Shown here: one piece after another, positions 15,225 to 20,351 of the stretch
Layout of the letters: each line of letters opens with the position of its first letter
Position numbering within the stretch: position 1 is the stretch's first letter
IMG/VR virus record: IMGVR_UViG_3300040807_000349
Coordinates: 1 to 20,351 of that record
DNA: 20,351 nucleotides
Strand: one strand, 5' to 3'
Origin: a virus
The notes under the pieces: model-generated
The model's database searches: none
Seen by the model: the letters and a program-made list of their open reading frames with translations, nothing else
Told to the model about the DNA's origin: nothing
Made by a program: the position numbers and the translations under genes

Positions 15225-17686
15225 GTTTTCGCAACTGTATTGATGATGCGCAACGTGAAGGTGCTATTACTGAGGACCAGGCAAACGAAGCGCGCTCTCT
15301 TTTCGATGAATTAGACGAAGAATACCAGGGCAGAATGAATAAGGCGGCTGCACAATCGCAAGCCGCTCTTGATACATTTAACGCACTGCAACGCCAGGTC
15401 GCGCAGAAAAAGCGCCAGAAAGCATTGCAACTGAGAACCTGGCAGCAAATCAGCAAGAACCTGAATGACTATCGGACATCGATGAACCAGCCTGATATTT
15501 ACAAGGCTGCTTTATCGCACCTGGAACAAGACGTTAATTCACGGTTTTCTAGTGTTAAGCAGCGCGAAGAGGCTATCCAGGGCCAGGCATTTGGTGAAAT
15601 GTCGGCAGTCCTAGCATCGTTTCGCCGTAACATGATCGGTGAGGTACGCCAGAAAGCCAAGCTAAAGAACGTTATTCGTGAAGCTTTTGGTGAAAGTACG
15701 GGTGATGCAAGTGCGCGTGAGTTGGCGCAAGCCTGGGGCCGCACGTCTGAAATGTTGCGCAAACGCTTTAACCAGGCTGGCGGAGCAATTCCTAAGCGTG
15801 ATAACTGGGGGCTGCCTCAAACACACGACATGCTAGAAGTGCGCAAAGCGGGGTTCAATGAGTGGTCCGCCTTTGTTGAAGGGCGACTTGATCGCAATAA
15901 GATGATCGACGAAGCAACGGGCTTGCCGTTTTCTAATGAGAAATTTGGGCTTGTCTTGCGCGAGGTCTATGAAACTATTTCCTCTGATGGCATGAATAAG
16001 CTAAAGCCTGGCGGTCAAACGGGCGGCAAGTCTATGGCAAATCGCCGTCAAGACCACAGGTTTCTGGCATTTAAGGATGCGGACAGCTGGATTGAGTACC
16101 AAGATAAATTCGGCAATCCAAACTCTTTTGATGTGATGATCGGGCATGTGTCTAATATGTCGCGGGATATTGCGCAGATGGAGATCCTTGGGCCTAACCC
16201 GCGCGCAACGCTAACGTTTATGAAGCAAACCCTGGCGAAGAAATCGTCGGGCGATCAGGCGCTAGAGCGTAGGGCGGTTAAGACATCGAAGCAAATCGAT
16301 GAGCTTTACATGGCGCTTTCGGGGTCAACCAATGCGCCTGTCGATGGTGTCCTTGCGTCAACAATGGCGGGAACGCGCCAGGTCTTGCAGTCTGCGCAGC
16401 TTGGCTCTGCGGCTTTGTCTGCGGTTACTGATTTAAACTTTCAACGCCTGGCACGGCAACATGCGGGTTTGCCGCAAACTAAAACGTTGAAACAGTATTT
16501 GGATTTCATCAATCCTCTGAGTGCCGAGGAAAAAGGAGAGCTTGCTATTCGCCTTGGCCTGGTTGCTGAGGGCTGGACAAGCATGGCGGCTGCGCAAATG
16601 CGTTTTGTTGGCGACATCTCTGGTCCAGAAGTCACGCGACGTCTGGCAGATTTTACAATGCGCGCGTCTCTTCTATCGCCCTGGACAAACGCAGGGCGCT
16701 GGGCATTTGGCATGGAGTTCCTGGGTTCCCTGGCAAGCAATGCTGGCAAGCGGTTTGCGGATCTCGATCCTAATTTTAGAAAAACGCTAGAGCATTATGG
16801 TTTTGGTGAGGGGCGCTGGGACATTATCCGCTCAACAGAATTGTACGATGTTGACGGGGCTAAGTTCTTACGCGCGTCTGACATTGAAAGCCGCACAGAC
16901 ATATCGCCTACTTTGGCAAGTGATCTGGCAACACGCTTGCTAGAGATGGTGAATACTGAAACAAACTTTGCTGTTCCGTCTTCTTCGCTTCGTGGCCGCA
17001 CGGCTTTGATTGGCGAAACGCGCCCAGGCACGATTGCTGGTGAGCTTACCAGGTCGTTTGCAATGTATAAAAACTTTGGCGTCACGCTGCTTAACACCCA
17101 TGTCATGCGCGGTGTTACCCAGGAAGGCAAGGTCGGCAAAGGCGTGTATTTTGCTAACTTCTTAATTACTGCAACGTTAATGGGCGGCTTGGCATTGCAG
17201 CTAAAGGAAATGGCAAAGGGCCGAGATCCGCGTCCGATGGATACTGAGGAGTTCTGGGGCGCTGCGTTTATGCAGGGTGGTGGCCTGGGGATCTTTGGGG
17301 ATTTCTTGTTTTCAGATGTAAACCGTTTTGGCGGCGGTCTTGGGCAAACGATCGCTGGACCTGTTGTCGGTGTTGCAGATGACGTTCGCAGATTAACAAT
17401 CGGTAACATTCTTGAGATAGCGTCTGGGGAAGATACAAACGCTGCGTCTGAGTTTATTCGCTTTGCTGGCAAGTATACGCCAGGATCTTCTTTGTGGTAT
17501 GCACGGCTTGGTTTAGAGCGCGCCGTCATCGATCAGTTGCAGTTATGGGCTGATCCAAAGGCAGAGAAAAAGATGCAGCGCACTGAAAAAAAATACCGCC
17601 GTGAATACGGGCAACAATATTGGTGGTCTCCTGGCGATATTGCGCCAGAAAGAGCGCCAGAGATCGGAGCCGCATTTGGACAGTAA
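15221..17686 (+). CDS. Large internal virion / DNA-ejection protein (gp16-slot, second half)
   Basis: 821 residues from the ATG at 15221, which overlaps the preceding TGA (ATGA). A GTG at 15212 is in frame but less likely. The N-terminal ~150 residues are helical and Gln/Arg-rich. The C-terminal third is more hydrophobic and Gly-rich: FANFLITATLMGGLALQL near residues 643-660, then GGGLGIFGDFLFSDVNRFGG and GPVVGVADDVRRL, ending with YTPGSSLWYARLGLERAVIDQL and a basic RTEKKYRREYGQQYWWSPG tail. The C-terminal pattern is one I associate with large internal virion proteins of marine and rhizobial podoviruses. With the polyvalent gene it totals 1916 residues, against 1318 for T7 gp16. A likely role is an inner-membrane ejection conduit. 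No peptidoglycan hydrolase motif was recognised. Confidence 0.75.
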   Translation: MSFRNCIDDAQREGAITEDQANEARSLFDELDEEYQGRMNKAAAQSQAALDTFNALQRQVAQKKRQKALQLRTWQQISKNLNDYRTSMNQPDIYKAALSHLEQDVNSRFSSVKQREEAIQGQAFGEMSAVLASFRRNMIGEVRQKAKLKNVIREAFGESTGDASARELAQAWGRTSEMLRKRFNQAGGAIPKRDNWGLPQTHDMLEVRKAGFNEWSAFVEGRLDRNKMIDEATGLPFSNEKFGLVLREVYETISSDGMNKLKPGGQTGGKSMANRRQDHRFLAFKDADSWIEYQDKFGNPNSFDVMIGHVSNMSRDIAQMEILGPNPRATLTFMKQTLAKKSSGDQALERRAVKTSKQIDELYMALSGSTNAPVDGVLASTMAGTRQVLQSAQLGSAALSAVTDLNFQRLARQHAGLPQTKTLKQYLDFINPLSAEEKGELAIRLGLVAEGWTSMAAAQMRFVGDISGPEVTRRLADFTMRASLLSPWTNAGRWAFGMEFLGSLASNAGKRFADLDPNFRKTLEHYGFGEGRWDIIRSTELYDVDGAKFLRASDIESRTDISPTLASDLATRLLEMVNTETNFAVPSSSLRGRTALIGETRPGTIAGELTRSFAMYKNFGVTLLNTHVMRGVTQEGKVGKGVYFANFLITATLMGGLALQLKEMAKGRDPRPMDTEEFWGAAFMQGGGLGIFGDFLFSDVNRFGGGLGQTIAGPVVGVADDVRRLTIGNILEIASGEDTNAASEFIRFAGKYTPGSSLWYARLGLERAVIDQLQLWADPKAEKKMQRTEKKYRREYGQQYWWSPGDIAPERAPEIGAAFGQ

Positions 17687-17690
17687 TGCT

Positions 17691-17700
17691 GTTCATGAAC
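17691..17700. promoter_or_regulatory. 10-bp palindrome in the pre-fibre spacer
   Basis: The 54-base gap between the ejection protein stop and the fibre start contains the perfect palindrome GTTCATGAAC (17691-17700), followed by TATGAT at 17708-17713, which resembles a -10 box but lacks a convincing -35. AAGGA before the fibre ATG at 17741 is the ribosome site. This could be an operator or a minor promoter; support is weak. Confidence 0.25.
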
Positions 17701-17740
17701 GCAAAAATATGATACTTCTTATGCAAAGTAAGGATTTGTT

Positions 17741-20351
17741 ATGACAGTAAGCAGCAGCACAAACAAAGTAAGTTACAGCGGCAACGGTTCGCTGACAACT
17801 TTTGCATACACCTTTAAGATCTTCGATAAAGGCGATCTTACCGTCATTCTTCGGGCGGCAAACGGCGCGGAGACTGTGCAAACCATTACAACGCATTACA
17901 CTGTGACAGGTGTTGGCGATGCTGGCGGTGGCAACGTTGAGTTTGTTACAGCCCCTGCATCTGGCGTTACGGTTGTTATCTTGCGTGAGTTGGCGCTTGA
18001 ACAAGGTCTTGACCTGGTTCCAAACGATCCTTTCCCTGCGCAATCGCTAGAGGAAAGCCTGGATAAGCTGACCTTTATGGTGCAGCAACACGAAGAAGAA
18101 TTAAGCCGCGCAATAAAAGCATCTAAAACAAATGTCATTGCGGGTTCTGAATTTACGATTTCTGCGGCAGATCGTGCGAATAAAGTGTTTTCATTCGATG
18201 CTTCTGGCGACTTGTCCGTTACGCAAGAGCTTGGTGTTTGGCAGGGTGATTGGGCCACAAGCACGGGGTTCTCAGTTCGTGATATTGTTAAAGACACAAG
18301 CAACAACAACGTCTATATCTGTTTAACCGCGCACACATCTAGCGGATCTACACCGATTAGCTCTAATGCAGACAGCGCAAAGTGGGCATTGCTGGTTGAC
18401 GTTGCGTCTGCAACGGCGGCGCAAACAGCGGCAGAGGCCGCGCAGACGGCGGCAGAGACTGCACAGACTGCGGCTGAAACAGCGCAGACAGCGGCAGAGA
18501 CAGCCGAGACAAATGCCGAGACAGCGCAAACGGCAGCGGAAGCGGCACAGGCTGCGGCAGAGTTGGCGTATGATAACTTTGATGATCGTTATCTTGGCGC
18601 TAAGGCAAGCGATCCCGCGACGGATAACGATGGCAATGCGTTAATCACGGGCGCTTTGTACTTCAACACAACGTCAGGCATGAAGGTCTATGATGGTTCT
18701 GCGTGGGACGATGTAAAGCCTACGGCTGCGGAGCAAACAAACATTGATGCTGTTGCGGCTGACGCAACTGATATTGGTACGGTTGCAACAAATATTGCCA
18801 ACGTAAACACAGTTGCTGGGATCTCTAGCAATGTAACAACAGTGGCTGGCATAAGCGCAGACGTGACAACAGTTGCGGCTGATGGCACTGACATTGGCAC
18901 TGTGGCAACCAACATCAGCAACGTAAACACGGTTGCTGGTATCTCTGCAAATGTTACCACGGTTGCTGGCATATCGGCAAATGTAACTACGGTTGCAGGT
19001 ATTAGCGCTGATGTAACTGCGGTTGCTGGGGATGCTGCAGATATTGGCACTGTGGCAACTGATTTGGCTGGCGGCAATACTATCGGCACTGTTGCGGCTG
19101 GTATTGCAAACATAAACACAGTTGCGACAGACATTACTAACGTCAACACAGTTGCTACAAATCTGGCAGATGTTCAGAATTTTGCAAATACATACCGTAT
19201 TTCATCATCAGATCCAGCCACTAGCCTAGACACTGGTGATCTTGTTTTCAATACAACCGACAGCAAGATGAAAGTTTACAATGGCTCGGCATGGCAAGAC
19301 GTCGCGCCTGTTGCAACAAGCATAACTGTTTCTCAAATTAGTGACCTTACGGCTACGGCTGCTGAGATTAACCAGTTAGATGGCACTGCCGATCTACCAG
19401 GTGTGCGCCCAAGCCTTCTACTAGACTTTGCCAACAGCAAAACCCTAGACCCACGCATTACGTTTACCCGTGGCTCTACTGCGACTTACTGGGATGGCAA
19501 GACGACTGCGAAGGCAGAGGAGAATTTGCAAGGCGGTTCTTCGTTGTTTAACACAACGTATTGGCTCTTTGCCCAATGTACTTTTACTGCTGACTACACA
19601 ACTGCTCCTGACGGTACATCAACGGCTGTACGTCTAATTGAAGACAGTTCACCTAATTATCATTATCTGCATGGGCAAACTTCAAATACAGTTTCCACAA
19701 CTTCTGGAACTACTTATACTTGGAGTATTTATGCAAAGAAAGGCGTTGGGACATCTGCGCCTGATATTGTTCAGCTATGTTTTCGGGGAAATACGCACTC
19801 AACTGCATACGCAAACTTCAACATCTCTACAGGTACCGTAACAGGTTCAGCGGATGTTGTTTCTTCGTCAATCACAAGTGTTGGAAATGGTTGGTATCGT
19901 TTAGTTGTTACCGCTACGGCGAACTCATCAGGCAGCGGAGGCGGTGGCGTTTTCTCATTTGCGAATAACAATCCTTCGGCAACACGCTTGCCCATATATA
20001 CTGGTGATACAAATGCTGATGTTTTGCTTTGGGGGCCGCAGTTTGAACAACGCAGTTCAGCCACAGCCTACACAGCGACAACCACTAGCCCCATCGTGAA
20101 GTACCAGCCTGTGCTGCAAACAGCGGCATCTGGTGAGGCACGGTTTGACCACGATCCTGTGACAGGGGAAAGCAAGGGCTTGCTGATTGAGGAAGCTAGG
20201 ACGAACTTGAAACTTAACAGTACTACAGCCGCCGCAACAGCTAACATAAGCGTTCTGGCAAATACAATAATCGCCCCAGACGGTACACTATCCGCAAACA
20301 GGATTGTGGAAGATACAAGTACAGGCGAACATTTCTCTGACACAACAGTAT
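17741..20351 (+). CDS. Tail fibre protein, T7 gp17-like N-terminus (3' truncated by window edge)
   Basis: The frame is open from the ATG at 17741 to the window end: at least 870 residues, already longer than T7 gp17 (553). Residues ~1-130 resemble the virion-anchoring gp17 N-terminus (SYSGNGSLTTFAYTFKIFD, ILRELALEQ.LDL, then PFPAQSLEESLDKL). Residues ~222-276 are an AAETAQT coiled coil. Residues ~335-480 are 10-residue NVTTVAGISA repeats, flanked by two copies of an FNTT..MKVY.GSAW motif starting at 308 and 503. Residues ~593-785 form a beta-rich module of carbohydrate-binding type. After GEARFDHDPVTGESKGLL and EEARTNL (798-823) a second such module begins (APDG at 622 and again at 845). The fibre presumably trimerises and binds the host surface. 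The receptor-binding end is not in view. Confidence 0.93.
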   Translation, partial: MTVSSSTNKVSYSGNGSLTTFAYTFKIFDKGDLTVILRAANGAETVQTITTHYTVTGVGDAGGGNVEFVTAPASGVTVVILRELALEQGLDLVPNDPFPAQSLEESLDKLTFMVQQHEEELSRAIKASKTNVIAGSEFTISAADRANKVFSFDASGDLSVTQELGVWQGDWATSTGFSVRDIVKDTSNNNVYICLTAHTSSGSTPISSNADSAKWALLVDVASATAAQTAAEAAQTAAETAQTAAETAQTAAETAETNAETAQTAAEAAQAAAELAYDNFDDRYLGAKASDPATDNDGNALITGALYFNTTSGMKVYDGSAWDDVKPTAAEQTNIDAVAADATDIGTVATNIANVNTVAGISSNVTTVAGISADVTTVAADGTDIGTVATNISNVNTVAGISANVTTVAGISANVTTVAGISADVTAVAGDAADIGTVATDLAGGNTIGTVAAGIANINTVATDITNVNTVATNLADVQNFANTYRISSSDPATSLDTGDLVFNTTDSKMKVYNGSAWQDVAPVATSITVSQISDLTATAAEINQLDGTADLPGVRPSLLLDFANSKTLDPRITFTRGSTATYWDGKTTAKAEENLQGGSSLFNTTYWLFAQCTFTADYTTAPDGTSTAVRLIEDSSPNYHYLHGQTSNTVSTTSGTTYTWSIYAKKGVGTSAPDIVQLCFRGNTHSTAYANFNISTGTVTGSADVVSSSITSVGNGWYRLVVTATANSSGSGGGGVFSFANNNPSATRLPIYTGDTNADVLLWGPQFEQRSSATAYTATTTSPIVKYQPVLQTAASGEARFDHDPVTGESKGLLIEEARTNLKLNSTTAAATANISVLANTIIAPDGTLSANRIVEDTSTGEHFSDTTV
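18404..18568 (+). repeat. Ala/Glu/Thr heptad-like coiled-coil repeat in the fibre gene
   Basis: Residues about 222-276 of the fibre consist of recurring AAETAQT seven-residue units, encoded by a near-repeat of GCGGCAGAGACAGCGCAGAC type with 21-bp period. Trimeric coiled coils of this kind are common in fibre shafts. Such tracts often vary in copy number between relatives. Confidence 0.8.
18743..19180 (+). repeat. Ten-residue NVTTVAGISA repeat array in the fibre shaft
   Basis: Residues about 335-480. The block DIGTVATNI recurs at 18770, 18890 and 19040, spacings of 120 and 150 bases. The difference is exactly one extra ten-residue NVTTVAGISA unit, so the array grows or shrinks by 30-bp steps. 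Later units diverge to INTVATDITN. The regular Val/Ile spacing suggests a beta or mixed trimeric shaft. Confidence 0.8.

Noticed and set aside
16795-17529. 244-residue antisense open frame
   Set aside because: It lies opposite the well-supported ejection protein, has Ser/Pro/Arg-rich low-quality composition and no recognisable family. A reverse-strand shadow.
18688-19149. 153-residue antisense frame with repeated Val/Ala/Thr units
   Set aside because: Mirror of the fibre repeat array; there is no independent evidence of coding.
18770-19180. CRISPR-like regular repeats
   Set aside because: The repeats are in frame, imperfect and without unique spacers. They encode a fibre shaft.
1-20351. T7-type phage RNA polymerase promoters
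   Set aside because: No TAATACGACTCACTATA-like sequence was seen in any spacer. Another phage-specific consensus cannot be excluded without the rest of the genome.

Overview
The window is a block of late, structural genes from a lytic podovirus with T7-like virion architecture. Every gene I can support lies on the + strand. Gene order and protein sizes match the T7 morphogenesis cassette: portal, scaffold, major capsid, gp11-like and gp12-like tail tubular proteins, a gp13-position protein, gp14-like, gp15-like and gp16-slot proteins, then a tail fibre. One difference is that the large terminase sits directly upstream of the portal, whereas in T7 it lies near the far end of the genome. This order, the domain content and the intermediate base composition recall podoviruses of marine alphaproteobacteria (HMO-2011-type and relatives). 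That is an inference from memory, not a database result. A by-eye scan supports an alphaproteobacterial host: GANTC, the CcrM methylation site, occurs about three times in 20.3 kb where roughly eighty would be expected by chance, while GATC is common.

Layout. 1-351 is the C-terminus of the large terminase. 362-1480 holds an acidic Ala/Glu-rich protein and a 67-residue protein. 1480-4090 holds portal, a Bbp19-like small protein and the scaffold, joined by overlapping stop/start codons. 4091-4216 is the longest gene-free stretch; it is a leader before the major capsid gene that can fold into a multibranched RNA. 4217-5558 holds the capsid protein and a probable capsid accessory protein, followed by a strong terminator-like hairpin at 5566-5583. 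This mirrors the T7 arrangement of leader, gene 10 and terminator. 5608-8474 encodes the two tail tubular proteins. 8471-8923 encodes a GNAT-fold acetyltransferase at the T7 gene 13 position. 8923-17686 encodes four large internal or ejected proteins. 17741 to the window end is a long tail fibre, open at the right edge.

The most unusual gene is 11937-15224 (1095 aa). It carries a ParB-like domain and a near-complete zeta-toxin-type P-loop kinase domain inside a protein whose genomic slot is that of a DNA-ejection protein. It therefore looks like a polyvalent protein that could be delivered into the host with the genome. No antitoxin gene accompanies it. No RNA polymerase, replication, lysis, integrase, tRNA or CRISPR feature is visible in this window.
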